The notes: generated from the letters alone by a model not told the origin. 64,000 nucleotides of DNA from Paenarthrobacter sp. A20 (GCF_024168825.1 NZ_JALJWH010000001.1:3844001-3908000); one strand, 5' to 3'. Shown: positions 10,462-19,283, counted from the stretch's first letter. A program made the numbers and translations.

Positions 10462-11380
10462 GTGTGCCGCCTTTGGTGGCGCTTCGGGCGGTCAGCGCGC
10501 CGGAACGGTGCTTCTCCAGAAGGGCGAAGACTGCGGACAGGACGTCCAGGCTCCCGACGGTGTGCTCCTCGGCTATGCCCAGGCGACGAAAAATGCCGCT
10601 GCGGTGTTCGCCTCGTTCGACCATGGCAGCCGCATACGCCGCCCGGACCTTGCTGTCGGAGCTCAGCGGCGCTGGAATTCCCTGCCCCGTTGCCACGTCG
10701 GTGCTGTCCGGGTAGGGGCCGCCTGCCCCTGGAGCGAGCTCCGCATCCTTGATGGTGAGCCACAGTACTTCATGCCGGGCCCGAAGCCTGCGCATCAGGT
10801 CCTCCGTGCGGGCGTCCGGCATGAATTCGTCGGCAACAGCAACGATGAGAAGCCGCCCTTTGATGTACTTCAGGACGTAGTCGAGTTGCTCTGCGAGGGA
10901 GCTGGGTGGCCCATCCGAGGCTACGCTCGAATCCACCACCCGCAGCAACCGTTCCAGGTGCTCTTCGCCGCCACGGGGTGGGACGTACTGTGATGCGTCC
11001 GCGTTCCCGTGCAGAAGGCCAACGTCGTCACCGTGACGGCACGCCAAATATCCCAGAACCCCGGCTGCGTGCACGGCAATGTCCTTCTTCGGCTCACCTG
11101 ACAGGGTCTCGGCGGCCATGTTCCGTCCGGTATCCACCAGCAGCAGGACAGAGTGGCGGCGTACTGCCACATAGCGCTTGACCAAGGGCGATCCGTGCCG
11201 TGCTGTCGCCTTCCAGTCGATGTCCCTGACCTCATCGCCTGGGACATACGCACGGAGTTCGTCAAAGTCCAGGCTGCGGCCTGCGAAGACCGAACCGTAT
11301 TCGCCGTCGAGCAGGGCGAGGGTCCTCCGGTGGGCGAAGATGAACATCTTCGACTTAACCCGGCGAAGCAAGCTTGGCAC
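10451..11380 (-). CDS. DUF58 domain protein
   Basis: 309-aa soluble DUF58 protein. The defining motif is clear at about residues 36-70: GRSLDFDELRAYVPGDEVRD, then IDWKATARHGSPLVKRY. A degenerate VWA-like fold follows (LLLVDTGRNMAAETL). DUF58 proteins nearly always sit next to MoxR AAA+ ATPases and are thought to act as their adaptors. GTG start. It lies 12 nt after the moxR stop and overlaps the next gene by 11 bp. Confidence 0.92.
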   Translation of the reverse strand: MPSLLRRVKSKMFIFAHRRTLALLDGEYGSVFAGRSLDFDELRAYVPGDEVRDIDWKATARHGSPLVKRYVAVRRHSVLLLVDTGRNMAAETLSGEPKKDIAVHAAGVLGYLACRHGDDVGLLHGNADASQYVPPRGGEEHLERLLRVVDSSVASDGPPSSLAEQLDYVLKYIKGRLLIVAVADEFMPDARTEDLMRRLRARHEVLWLTIKDAELAPGAGGPYPDSTDVATGQGIPAPLSSDSKVRAAYAAAMVERGEHRSGIFRRLGIAEEHTVGSLDVLSAVFALLEKHRSGALTARSATKGGTRAG

Positions 11381-11392
11381 GCGGTGTCCCCG

Positions 11393-12400
11393 CTACGGTG
11401 TCTGGACAGATGCCACGACGGCATCGATGACGGATTCCACCGGAATGCCTTCAACCACAGCATCGAAACCCAGGATGATGCGGTGGCGAAGAATACGGTG
11501 CGCGAGGCTTTTGACGTCCTCGGGAATGACATGGTCCCGACCCTGGATCAAAGCCAGCGCCCTTGCTGCCTGGCTGAAGGCGATGCTGGCCCGCGGGCTG
11601 GCACCGAACTCCACGAGGTTGGCAAGCTTGGGCTCCAAGTACTGCGAAGCATTGCGGGTGACATAGGCCAGACCCACGATGTATCTGACGATGGCCGGAT
11701 CGATATAGACCCGCCGCACGAGTTCCTGCACCTGCACCACTGCGTTGAGCGAAGCAGCGGCGGGTGGCTTCTGATCGGTGCTGAACACGCCGGCGTCGAT
11801 CCTGCGGATGACCTCCGCTTCTTCAGCCGGACTGGGATAATCCAACACGTCCTTGAGCATGAAACGGTCCATTTGCGCTTCGGGAAGGCGATACGTTCCC
11901 TCCTGCTCGATGGGATTCTGCGTGGCCAGCACGAGGAACGGTTGCGGCAAGGGGAAGGTCTCTCCACCAATGGAGGTCTGACGTTCCTGCATGGCCTCGA
12001 GCATGGCGCTCTGTGTTTTGGCGCTTGACCTGTTGATCTCGTCCAGCAACACGATATTGGCGTGGACCGGACCCAACTGGGTGACAAACGTACCCTTGGC
12101 GGCGTCGAAAATCTGCGTGCCTGCAATGTCGCTGGGCAGCAGGTCCGGGGTGCACTGGATCCGGCGGAACTCCGCACTGACCGACTCCGCGATTGCCTGG
12201 GCGGCGGTGGTCTTAGCAAGGCCGGGAACACTTTCCAGCAGCACGTGGCCGCCTGTCAACAACCCGATCACCAAGGTCTCACGCAACCTGGCCTGGCCCA
12301 CCACTTTGTTCTCGAAGCTGCGAATGATGCTGCCGACGAGTTGCTGGGCACGGGCCATATCCGGTGCATCGATTCCGGCCGTGGCTGTTCTCTGTTGCAC
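11393..12400 (-). CDS. MoxR-family AAA+ ATPase
   Basis: AAA+ ATPase of the MoxR group, chaperone-like motors that act with VWA proteins. Walker A appears as ESVPGLAKTT, Walker B as VLLDEINRSSAKTQSAML, followed by the MoxR-typical EAMQERQTSIGG and sensor 1 in LATQNPIEQEG. I start it at the GTG at 12400, preceded by GAGGGGACC, giving 335 aa, the usual length. An in-frame ATG 37 codons upstream exists, but that extension is Arg/Pro-rich and has no family counterpart. It is the promoter-proximal gene of a six-gene operon ending with the TPR protein. Confidence 0.93.
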   Translation of the reverse strand: MQQRTATAGIDAPDMARAQQLVGSIIRSFENKVVGQARLRETLVIGLLTGGHVLLESVPGLAKTTAAQAIAESVSAEFRRIQCTPDLLPSDIAGTQIFDAAKGTFVTQLGPVHANIVLLDEINRSSAKTQSAMLEAMQERQTSIGGETFPLPQPFLVLATQNPIEQEGTYRLPEAQMDRFMLKDVLDYPSPAEEAEVIRRIDAGVFSTDQKPPAAASLNAVVQVQELVRRVYIDPAIVRYIVGLAYVTRNASQYLEPKLANLVEFGASPRASIAFSQAARALALIQGRDHVIPEDVKSLAHRILRHRIILGFDAVVEGIPVESVIDAVVASVQTP

Positions 12401-12564
12401 TCGTGGTCCCCTCGCTGGCGTCTTGGTCTCCCGGCAGGCAGCCGGCACGGGTGCCTGGCACAAAGTGCTTCCGCCTGCAGAGGCCACTCTATCCAAGCCC
12501 TCCCTGCTCAAGACCGCAATGGGGACCCCTCCCCATGCAGCCGTCCGAGGTCTATCCTTTTGCC

Positions 12565-12768
12565 ATGCATCAGCTACCAGCCGCCTACCAGAACTACCTC
12601 GCCGCCCAGGACCAGCACGTCATCGACGCTGTACGGCCCATTCTCCTGCAATCAGCCGCCGACCAACGCCACGGGGTCAGGATCACCTTCAACAGGGGAC
12701 CAACCGGTCATCAAGCCCACCTCGACGAGTCCATCCCTTACGGCGAGATCATCGAAGACATCGACTAA
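12565..12768 (+). CDS. Small conserved-looking hypothetical protein, 67 aa
   Basis: A short plus-strand gene between moxR and the ABC permease, both on the other strand. The product starts MHQLPAAYQNYLAAQDQHV, has a helical first half, then VRITFNRGPTGHQAHLDESI and an acidic end (EIIEDID). Codon use looks coding-like (GC-rich third positions), and the ORF is the only one that fills the gap. I do not recognise the family. An in-frame extension to 12364 would run antisense through moxR and is unlikely. Confidence 0.55.
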   Translation: MHQLPAAYQNYLAAQDQHVIDAVRPILLQSAADQRHGVRITFNRGPTGHQAHLDESIPYGEIIEDID

Positions 12769-12794
12769 GGTTCCACGGCCCCTCACGGCTCCAG

Positions 12795-13673
12795 CTATCC
12801 CTTCATGGCCCCGGACAGGGCAAACGAGTTCCCCATGCCGCGGGAGACCAGGGCGTAGAGCACCAGCACCGGCACGGAGTACAGGATGGAGAATGCAGCC
12901 AGCTGGCCGTAGGCAATGGCGCCATGCTGGCCGAAGAAACTGAAAATGGACACCGCAGCCGGTTGCTTGCCCGGTGACAGCAACAGGATGAAGGGAACAA
13001 AGAAGTTTCCCCATGCCTGGATGAAGACAAAGATGAACACCACACCGAGCCCCTGTCGCATCAAAGGCAGGACGATTCTCCGCAGCGCCGCCATTGCCGA
13101 CGCCCCATCCATCCAAGCCGCCTCCTCCAGCTCCAGGGGGACCGAGTCCATGAAGTTCTTGGTCATCCATATCGCCATGGGCAAAGTAGTGGTTGCCATG
13201 AAGAAGATGGTGGCCGCCATGGAATCCAGCATCTGCAGTTGGACGAACAATCCGTAGACGGGCACCATGATTGCCGTCACCGGCAACGACGTACCGAACA
13301 GGACCGTGTACATGAATGGTTTGTTGAACCGGGACTGGTACCTGGACAGGGGGTAAGCGGCGAGCACCGCAGCAATCAGGTTCACCGCGGCCGTGCCGGC
13401 GGACAATAAGAAACTGTTGGCCAACGGCTGGAACAACAGCTCCGGTGTCAGCACGGCGCTGAAGTTCGCCAGCGACGGCGCCGACGGCACCTTGGTCTGG
13501 TAGCCGGCCTGGGGATCGACGGCGGCCAGCAGCAACCACAGCAAAGGCGCCAGGAAGCAGATTCCGATGACCGCAAGGGCGATATCCGCACCCAGCTTGG
13601 CCCTGAAGCGCGAGCGGCCACCCGCCGTCGCGCCTTCCATCCTGTCCTGCGCTCGCAGGCTGCTGGTGGTCAT
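12795..13673 (-). CDS. Sugar ABC transporter permease, MalG type
   Basis: Inner-membrane permease of a carbohydrate-uptake (CUT1) ABC importer, 292 aa. About six hydrophobic helices are visible. The cytoplasmic EAA loop that contacts the ATPase is ELEEAAWMDGASAMAALRRI, followed by VLPLM. I start at the ATG at 13673, which overlaps the stop of the other permease as ATGA. A much longer reading frame continues upstream but runs antiframe through that gene. It is the last gene of the cluster, and no ATPase gene follows. Confidence 0.92.
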   Translation of the reverse strand: MTTSSLRAQDRMEGATAGGRSRFRAKLGADIALAVIGICFLAPLLWLLLAAVDPQAGYQTKVPSAPSLANFSAVLTPELLFQPLANSFLLSAGTAAVNLIAAVLAAYPLSRYQSRFNKPFMYTVLFGTSLPVTAIMVPVYGLFVQLQMLDSMAATIFFMATTTLPMAIWMTKNFMDSVPLELEEAAWMDGASAMAALRRIVLPLMRQGLGVVFIFVFIQAWGNFFVPFILLLSPGKQPAAVSIFSFFGQHGAIAYGQLAAFSILYSVPVLVLYALVSRGMGNSFALSGAMKG

Positions 13674-14539
13674 GGGCGCTGCTCCCGCAGGAGCCGTACA
13701 TAGACAGCGCCGAAAACCATGCCCAACAGGATCAGCACGGAGGCCACCGCCGTACCGTAGCCGATGTCGCCGAACTTGAATGCCTCCTGGTACGCCAACA
13801 CAGGCAGCGTAGTGCTGGCGCCCGCCGGTCCGCCTGCCGTCATCACCCAGATCAGGGTGAATACGGCCAGCGTCTGGAGCGTGATCAGCATCAGGTTCGT
13901 AGCGATGCTGCTGCGGATCAACGGCAAGGTAATGAACGCGAGCCTCTGCCAGCCCCGGGCTCCGTCCATGAGTGCGGCTTCCGCGATGTCCCGGGGGACT
14001 TCCGCCAGTGCAGCCCTGTACACCAACATGGAGAAAGCGGTCCCCCGCCAGGTATTGGCAAGGATGATGGCCACGAGGGGGAACGAATACAGCCAGTCCA
14101 GGCCCTGGCCTCCGAGGAGGCCCACCACCTGGTTCAGTGTGCCATCTCGGTTGAAATAGGCGTAGGCGGCGAACGCTGCCACGATTTCCGGAAGTACCCA
14201 AGCGGCAACCACGGCCGTGCCCACCAAGGCCGAGACCGCGTTCCGGGACCGCGTCATCAGAAGCGCGATCAGCAAGCCGAGGACGTTCTGGCCAATCACC
14301 GCCGAGGCCACCACGAACACCACCGTCAGCCAGGCAGCCAGCGGGAAGGAGTTTTCGCTGAACATCCGCACATAGTTGTCCGCGCCCACCCATTGCGGAT
14401 CCCTGGCAGCCTTGCCGGATAGGGCTGCGTCGGTGAAGGACGCGTAAAAGGACCAGGCCACCGGGGCCAGCAGGAAGAGCAGGAGCAGCAGAATGGAGGG
14501 GACTACCGGCAGGAACCGCAGGAAGCGGCGGATGGTCAT
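13670..14539 (-). CDS. Sugar ABC transporter permease, MalF type
   Basis: First permease of the CUT1-type importer, 289 aa with about six membrane segments (first LPVVPSILLLLLFLLAPVAW). The EAA motif is DIAEAALMDGARGWQRLAFI. Its ATG overlaps the stop of the substrate-binding protein gene by 4 bp, and its stop overlaps the second permease, so the three are translationally coupled. MalF/UgpA-like by order and topology. The sugar cannot be named. Confidence 0.93.
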   Translation of the reverse strand: MTIRRFLRFLPVVPSILLLLLFLLAPVAWSFYASFTDAALSGKAARDPQWVGADNYVRMFSENSFPLAAWLTVVFVVASAVIGQNVLGLLIALLMTRSRNAVSALVGTAVVAAWVLPEIVAAFAAYAYFNRDGTLNQVVGLLGGQGLDWLYSFPLVAIILANTWRGTAFSMLVYRAALAEVPRDIAEAALMDGARGWQRLAFITLPLIRSSIATNLMLITLQTLAVFTLIWVMTAGGPAGASTTLPVLAYQEAFKFGDIGYGTAVASVLILLGMVFGAVYVRLLREQRP

Positions 14540-15936
14540 TTCTCCAGGACCCTGTCCTCCCCCACAATCTTCCGGACGGTGGCGTCGTATTCCGCAGCAG
14601 CATCTTCAGGACTTTGCTTGCCGGTGATCACTGATTCAGTGGCCACCTGGACAGCAGTGGAAATCCTCGGGTAGTCAGCGGTGGCGGGCCTGAAATGCGT
14701 CACTGCCACCAAGTCCGAAACATCCTTCACGAACGGGTTGGCTGCCAGGTATTCAGCTTCGGAGGCTACATCCGTACGGACGGCGATCTGCGAGTTATTA
14801 ATGTCATAAGACAACGCGTTCTTCTTGTTCAGTGCTGTGCTGAGGAACTGGAAGGCAAGGTCCGGATTCTTGCTTTTGACCCCCACTGCCAGCGTCCAGC
14901 CGCCTGACATGCTGACGCCACCGGGATCCTGGCCATTCCGGGTCGGGAACATCGCGACCCCCATGTCCTGCTCATAGCCGGCCCATTCGTACGCGCCGCC
15001 TTTCTGCCAGAACGACGGCGTGTAGGAACCTTCCACTGTGGCCGCCAGCTTGCCTTGGGGGAACCACTCGCCAAAGACTTTCTTCCATACGTTCGCGTCC
15101 AGCGCCTCGGCAGGACTGACAGCGAGCTTCTCGTCGTAAAGGGTCTTAAGGAAGGCCAGCGAATCCGTGAAACCTTGGGAGCCGACCACCCATTTCTTGG
15201 CTGACTCGTCATACAAAGTGCTGTCTGTCCCATAGAGGAGCTCGTAGAACCCCTGCATGACGGTGCCTTCGCCGGTACCCTTTCCCGCGTACATGTTGAA
15301 TGCGATCACGTTGGGATCCGATGCTTTCACGGCACGGGCCGTTGTCAGGATGTCCTCCCAGGTCCTGGGCTGCCACGGAACGGGAATGCCGGCCTTCTGA
15401 AGGACAGCCTTGTTGTACCAGATGGCCCGGGTATCGGTGCCCAACGGCACCGCATAGATACTGCCGTCATCTGCCCGGCCGGCGGCCTTGGCTGCGTCAT
15501 TGAAGTGGGACCAGTCATCCCAGTTCGCAAGGTAACTGTCCAGTTTCAGGAGGTAGCCGGCGTCGACATCCGAGCGCACCTTGAACGTGTCCTCGTAGAA
15601 AACATCCGGCGCTGTGTCCGCTGAACGCTGCGCCAACGCGAGTTTGGTCCCGTAGTCATCATCATTGGCCTGAATGGGCTGAAGCTCCACGGTTACCCCG
15701 GAGTTGGCGGCTTCGACTTCTTTCTTGGCCTCCTGCATGACGGCATCAAGGGCCGTGGACGCATCCGTTTTCTGATAGACGATCTTGAGCGTCTTATTCT
15801 CCGCGGCCTCAGGAGTGGGCGAACAGGAAGTCGCTGCCACCAGGACGGCAGCGACGGAAACCATGGCAGCAAACTTCGCTGCGGCCGGCTTCACTGCGGC
15901 AGACGTCAGACCGGCTAGCTTCATTGGGCGGCCCAT
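14536..15936 (-). CDS. Extracellular sugar-binding lipoprotein (ABC importer)
   Basis: Solute-binding protein of the CUT1 family, about 466 aa. The N-terminal signal (VSVAAVLVAATSC) ends with a lipobox-like ATSC, so it is probably lipid-anchored outside the membrane. The mature part has the family pattern of GSIYAVPLGTDTRAIWYNKAV, PVPWQPRTWEDILTTARA and KLAATVEGSY. The chosen ATG has GGAG four bases upstream; a TTG 18 nt earlier is possible. It lies 47 nt after the ROK regulator gene on the same strand, so both are probably co-transcribed. Confidence 0.93.
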   Translation of the reverse strand: MGRPMKLAGLTSAAVKPAAAKFAAMVSVAAVLVAATSCSPTPEAAENKTLKIVYQKTDASTALDAVMQEAKKEVEAANSGVTVELQPIQANDDDYGTKLALAQRSADTAPDVFYEDTFKVRSDVDAGYLLKLDSYLANWDDWSHFNDAAKAAGRADDGSIYAVPLGTDTRAIWYNKAVLQKAGIPVPWQPRTWEDILTTARAVKASDPNVIAFNMYAGKGTGEGTVMQGFYELLYGTDSTLYDESAKKWVVGSQGFTDSLAFLKTLYDEKLAVSPAEALDANVWKKVFGEWFPQGKLAATVEGSYTPSFWQKGGAYEWAGYEQDMGVAMFPTRNGQDPGGVSMSGGWTLAVGVKSKNPDLAFQFLSTALNKKNALSYDINNSQIAVRTDVASEAEYLAANPFVKDVSDLVAVTHFRPATADYPRISTAVQVATESVITGKQSPEDAAAEYDATVRKIVGEDRVLEK

Positions 15937-15983
15937 GGTGCTCCAATCCTTCAAAGGTGCTGCTTACTTAGCGCTCCAGTTAA

Positions 15984-17234
15984 TTAGCCCTCCAGCAGGA
16001 GCCGCTGTGCCCGCGGAGCCAGCATGTGCTCCAGGACGAGGCATGCCGCTCCGATGGCGCCGACGTCTTCGCCTACTCCGGTCCCTACTACTTCGAGGTC
16101 GTGGATCATACGGGCGGCGTTGTTCCTGTCCAGGAGTTCCGGAACACGTTCCAGGAAGTACGGTGACATCCGCGCCCAGAACGGACCGCCGAAGACAACC
16201 CGCTCCACATCCAAAGTGTTGGTCACCACGGAGACTGCGCGAGCGACGAGCGTTGCCGACCTATCCAGGATGGCAATAGCCTTCCGGTCGCCGGCATCAG
16301 CTTTATCGCACAACTCCGCAAAACGTTCCTGGACTTCGGGACCGTCTGCCCCTCCCCGGTGACCGTCAAGGACACCGGCGGCTTCGGCCTCTGCCACCAC
16401 TACCTGTGGGATGCAGGAGGACTTAACGCATCCGTGCAGTCCGCAATCACACAGTGGACCGCCGGGGTCAACCACGATGTGGCCGATTTCGCCCGCGTTC
16501 CCGGACGTTCCCCGCACCACTTCGTCATTGAGCACAATGCCGCAGCCGATGCCTGTACCCATATACATGAAGACAAAGCTGCCGGCACCGCTGGCGCCGC
16601 CTGCCCATGTCTCGGCCACCGCTGCGCTGGTTACATCCTTGTCCACAAGGGTTTCCAGCCCGGTGGCCTCGCTCAATGCCTCGCGGATACGCACCCGGTT
16701 CCACCGCGTCAGCAGTGGCGGTTCCACCACGGAGCCCTCGTCAAGGTCAATCGGGCCGGGAACAGCAACGCCGAGCCCGGCGATCTTGGACGCATCCACG
16801 CCCGACTCTTCGATGAGGACCTTGATTTGCGCAGCGATGCTGGTGATCACTCCGGCCGGGTCTCCCCCTGGAGTTGCCATCCGAGAATGCCGGACGACGT
16901 CGCCTAGAAGGTCAAGGACCACGAAAGTAATGACAGCAGGGTCCAGATGGACGCCTACCGCATACATACCTGCGGGATTGAGGCGCAGGATGGTTCTCGG
17001 TTTGCCTGGGCCGGAGCCTTCTTTACCGGCCTCGACGATCAGCTGCTGGTCCAGGAGCCGGCGGGAAATATTGGAAATCGTCTGTGGGGAAAGTCCAACG
17101 ATCTGTGCCAGTTCGACGCGGCTCAGCCCGAGCGACGAGCGACGGATCGCCTCCAGAATGACGGTCAGATTGAAGTCCCCCATACGGGGTAGATTCGTTC
17201 CGCGCCTAGGTGTCGGCTGCCGGATCTCAGTCAC
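15984..17234 (-). CDS. ROK-family transcriptional regulator of the sugar importer
   Basis: 416-aa ROK repressor: N-terminal winged helix (RVELAQIVGLSPQTISNISR, about residues 38-60) followed by the sugar-kinase-like domain. The ROK zinc signature is seen as GPLCDCGLHGCVKSSC, with Lys where many members have Glu. VPGPIDLDEGSV and GTGIGCGIV are the sugar- and nucleotide-pocket segments. Start is GTG with GAGGGG upstream. As first gene of a ROK-binding protein-permease-permease unit it probably senses the transported sugar and represses its own operon. Two palindromes upstream are operator candidates. Confidence 0.94.
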   Translation of the reverse strand: MTEIRQPTPRRGTNLPRMGDFNLTVILEAIRRSSLGLSRVELAQIVGLSPQTISNISRRLLDQQLIVEAGKEGSGPGKPRTILRLNPAGMYAVGVHLDPAVITFVVLDLLGDVVRHSRMATPGGDPAGVITSIAAQIKVLIEESGVDASKIAGLGVAVPGPIDLDEGSVVEPPLLTRWNRVRIREALSEATGLETLVDKDVTSAAVAETWAGGASGAGSFVFMYMGTGIGCGIVLNDEVVRGTSGNAGEIGHIVVDPGGPLCDCGLHGCVKSSCIPQVVVAEAEAAGVLDGHRGGADGPEVQERFAELCDKADAGDRKAIAILDRSATLVARAVSVVTNTLDVERVVFGGPFWARMSPYFLERVPELLDRNNAARMIHDLEVVGTGVGEDVGAIGAACLVLEHMLAPRAQRLLLEG

Positions 17235-17254
17235 TGATGCCCCTCGTCATTCGG

Positions 17255-17273
17255 AAAAACTTCGTCGAATTTA
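17255..17273. promoter_or_regulatory. Candidate ROK operator, A/T-flanked TTCG-T-CGAA palindrome
   Basis: AAAAACTTCGTCGAATTTA carries the 9-bp palindrome TTCGTCGAA between A and T runs, 27 nt upstream of the ROK start codon. It resembles Mlc/NagC-type ROK boxes, which have a TTCG/CGAA core in A/T-rich flanks. Placement so close to the start fits autorepression. Confidence 0.45.
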
Positions 17274-17285
17274 GTCTGTGTCTGC

Positions 17286-17295
17286 ATCGTACGAT
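17286..17295. promoter_or_regulatory. Perfect palindrome ATCGTACGAT upstream of ROK gene
   Basis: Ten-base perfect inverted repeat about 52 nt before the ROK start codon and 17 nt beyond the TTCGTCGAA element. It may be a second operator or a site for another regulator. The spacing between the two palindrome centres is about 25 bp. Confidence 0.35.
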
Positions 17296-17406
17296 ACCCA
17301 CGCCCCTACGGGTACGAGCACACGCTGGCGTCGGAGTCAGGGGTTGGTAACGATGACACTGAATTCTATGCGACGGCCATTCAGACCGTGCGTTGATGAC
17401 GCCAGA

Positions 17407-18558
17407 TCAGGATTTGATGCTGCGTGTCACCGTGAACTTCGGGTTGCGGCCTTCTTCCGACGTTGACCCGATGAGCCGTTCAAGCACAGCCCGATACTGC
17501 AGGTGACTGTTGTACACAGTCCAGAGCTCCCCTCCCGGAGCAAGGACCCGCGCGGCGGCCTTAAACATCTTCAGTGCCGCGCCGGCGTGGACAGTGGCGC
17601 CCAAGTGGAAGGGCGGGTTCAGGAGGATGAGGTCTGCGCTGCCTGGTTCCAGTGTTGACATGGCGTCGTCGTGAACCACCGCAACCCGCCCTCCCAAGCC
17701 ATTTGCCTCCGCAGTACCACGGGCAGAGGCTACAGCAGCTATGGACTGGTCTGTCGCAATCACTGTTGCCCCATCATGGCGTCGCGCATACATCGTGGCC
17801 AGAATCCCAGTACCACATCCAAGGTCGACTACGCGGTGGGCGGCGGGCATGCGGTCCAGGAATGTCAGCAGGAAACGCGTACCGATATCGAGGCGCGTAC
17901 CGGAGAAGACAGCGCCATGGGCACTTACCGCAATCCCCAGTTCCGGCACGGGTTCGACCACCGGGAACGGCGGCGTGCCGTGAACAGTTTTGGGGTCCCT
18001 GGCTATGAGAACCCTGGACTTCTGCCGGGCAAGCTGGGGTTGGACCGAGGAGAAATACCTGTCCAGGACCGTGTTCATGCCCATCGTCATGTGCTTGACG
18101 CGGCCGCCCGCCAGCATCACCGCATCCGGCGCCGCGAACCGGGCAACGGCGTCGGCAATTTCCTCCAGTTCAGCCAGCGACTTTGGCAACTGAACAAGTA
18201 CCAGGGCCGCGCTGCCCAACAACTCCTGGCCGATTTCATGCTGGGTGAAGCGGCCCTCAAGACCAGCTGCCTTGGCGTTGCGCGCCAATGCGAGGCGACC
18301 AGTGAAGAGGTCCTGGTGGACGCGCACCTGCCCGACGCCAAGCCCGGACAACGCGCCCAGCGTCAAGGCGCCGTACCGGTCTCCGACGACAACCACCGAA
18401 GCGCCCGGGTCAACAAAACCCGCGGCTGTTTCCAGCAGAAGGCGATCAGTAGCGTCGTATGCCTGCAGGTTGTCTGCTTCGACGTCGGGAAGCCTGGACA
18501 ATGAGCTGAACAGGGCCTCAAGCTCCAATGCCGTCACGGTTAATGGTCTCGCTTTCAT
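17407..18558 (-). CDS. Class I SAM methyltransferase, RlmG/RsmC-like
   Basis: 383-aa two-domain methyltransferase like the 23S/16S rRNA guanine-N2 enzymes RlmG and RsmC: an N-terminal pseudo-methyltransferase half (about 1-200) and a catalytic C-terminal half. SAM-binding motif I is VVDLGCGTGILATMYARR at about 225-245. The catalytic NPPF motif is LILLNPPFHLGATVHAG, typical of base N-methylation. I start at ATG 18558 (MKARPLTVTALELEA). A longer frame to 18669 adds a Cys/Arg-rich stretch without family support. The target base cannot be fixed by reading. It appears monocistronic. Confidence 0.88.
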   Translation of the reverse strand: MKARPLTVTALELEALFSSLSRLPDVEADNLQAYDATDRLLLETAAGFVDPGASVVVVGDRYGALTLGALSGLGVGQVRVHQDLFTGRLALARNAKAAGLEGRFTQHEIGQELLGSAALVLVQLPKSLAELEEIADAVARFAAPDAVMLAGGRVKHMTMGMNTVLDRYFSSVQPQLARQKSRVLIARDPKTVHGTPPFPVVEPVPELGIAVSAHGAVFSGTRLDIGTRFLLTFLDRMPAAHRVVDLGCGTGILATMYARRHDGATVIATDQSIAAVASARGTAEANGLGGRVAVVHDDAMSTLEPGSADLILLNPPFHLGATVHAGAALKMFKAAARVLAPGGELWTVYNSHLQYRAVLERLIGSTSEEGRNPKFTVTRSIKS

Positions 18559-18947
18559 TGCGTATTTGTCTCGACTTTGGCGGCGCCTTGGAGGAACCCT
18601 GAGGGTGCACCATACAAACACCTGTTTGTCTCGTTGGAGACTGCAACTATCCCGGCAGCGCAGGCACACGTCACGGCGAATCCTCGGAGCCAGGCACCGG
18701 GACTACCTATCATTCGGCTCCCCCTCCCCTGCGAGAAGCCATGAGTGTCAATGTTGTCACGAACCTCGAAGTAAAGTCCCACAACTCTCCCGATGAAACA
18801 CGCCGACCGGACAAAACCGTGCTGGACCTCGTCACCGGGTCACAACGCCAGGGTGGTAGGCGATCAACCGTTCCAAGGCGTTGAGTTCGTCAGCGGCGCC
18901 GAATTTGCGCGACCTCCGGGTTAGCAGACTCCGGCTGAGGGGCAAAC
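18559..18947. other. Intergenic region upstream of the methyltransferase gene
   Basis: About 390 bp with no supportable gene on either strand; the short frames here lack homology-like features and ribosome sites. It should contain the methyltransferase promoter. Nothing else is seen before the terminator hairpin. Confidence 0.45.
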
Positions 18948-18981
18948 AAAAGGACCCCGCTCGAATGAGCGGGGTCCTTTT
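18948..18981. terminator. Terminator of tRNA-Ala (copy 1)
   Basis: A 15-bp perfect stem (AAAAGGACCCCGCTC / GAGCGGGGTCCTTTT) with loop GAAT, seven nt past the 3' end of the tRNA. In the tRNA direction it ends in a T-run. Confidence 0.85.
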
Positions 18982-18987
18982 CCGAAG

Positions 18988-19060
18988 TGGAGCTGAGGGG
19001 ACTCGAACCCCTGACCCCCTGCATGCCATGCAGGTGCGCTACCAGCTGCGCCACAGCCCC
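18988..19060 (-). tRNA. tRNA-Ala, anticodon GGC
   Basis: The 73-nt cloverleaf on the minus strand has a GGGGCTG/CAGCTCC acceptor stem (one G-T pair), GCGC D stem, anticodon stem CCTGC/GCAGG with loop ATGGCAT (anticodon GGC), and T arm AGGGGTTCGAGTCCCCT. CCA is not encoded. It is identical over its whole length to the copy about 1.1 kb away. Confidence 0.97.
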
Positions 19061-19283
19061 GGATTTGCTGACTTAGCGGGGAAGTATTTCCCTTCCCGGC
19101 GAAGCAACTCGTCAATAGTAACCACAATCCACCGAGAAGCGAAATCGCCCGAAGGTGAAGTGCATCACGCACTCGGCAGCCGAGGTGCGTTGGACGAATC
19201 CACCGCACCTCCCCCCAAGCCGGCTGCCGGGGAGTCAGTGCTCGAATACTGCTGCTCCAGTTGAAGTCTAGAATCCGTGGGCC

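Noticed and set aside
12795-14603. Apparent 602-aa permease fusion
   Set aside because: The upstream half is an out-of-frame reading of the MalF-type permease gene. The MalG-type permease starts at 13673 with an ATGA overlap.
18881-19264. 127-codon plus-strand frame over tRNA-Ala copy 1
   Set aside because: Its GTRTPDPLHAMQVRYQLRH stretch is the well-known false protein produced by translating across a tRNA-Ala gene.
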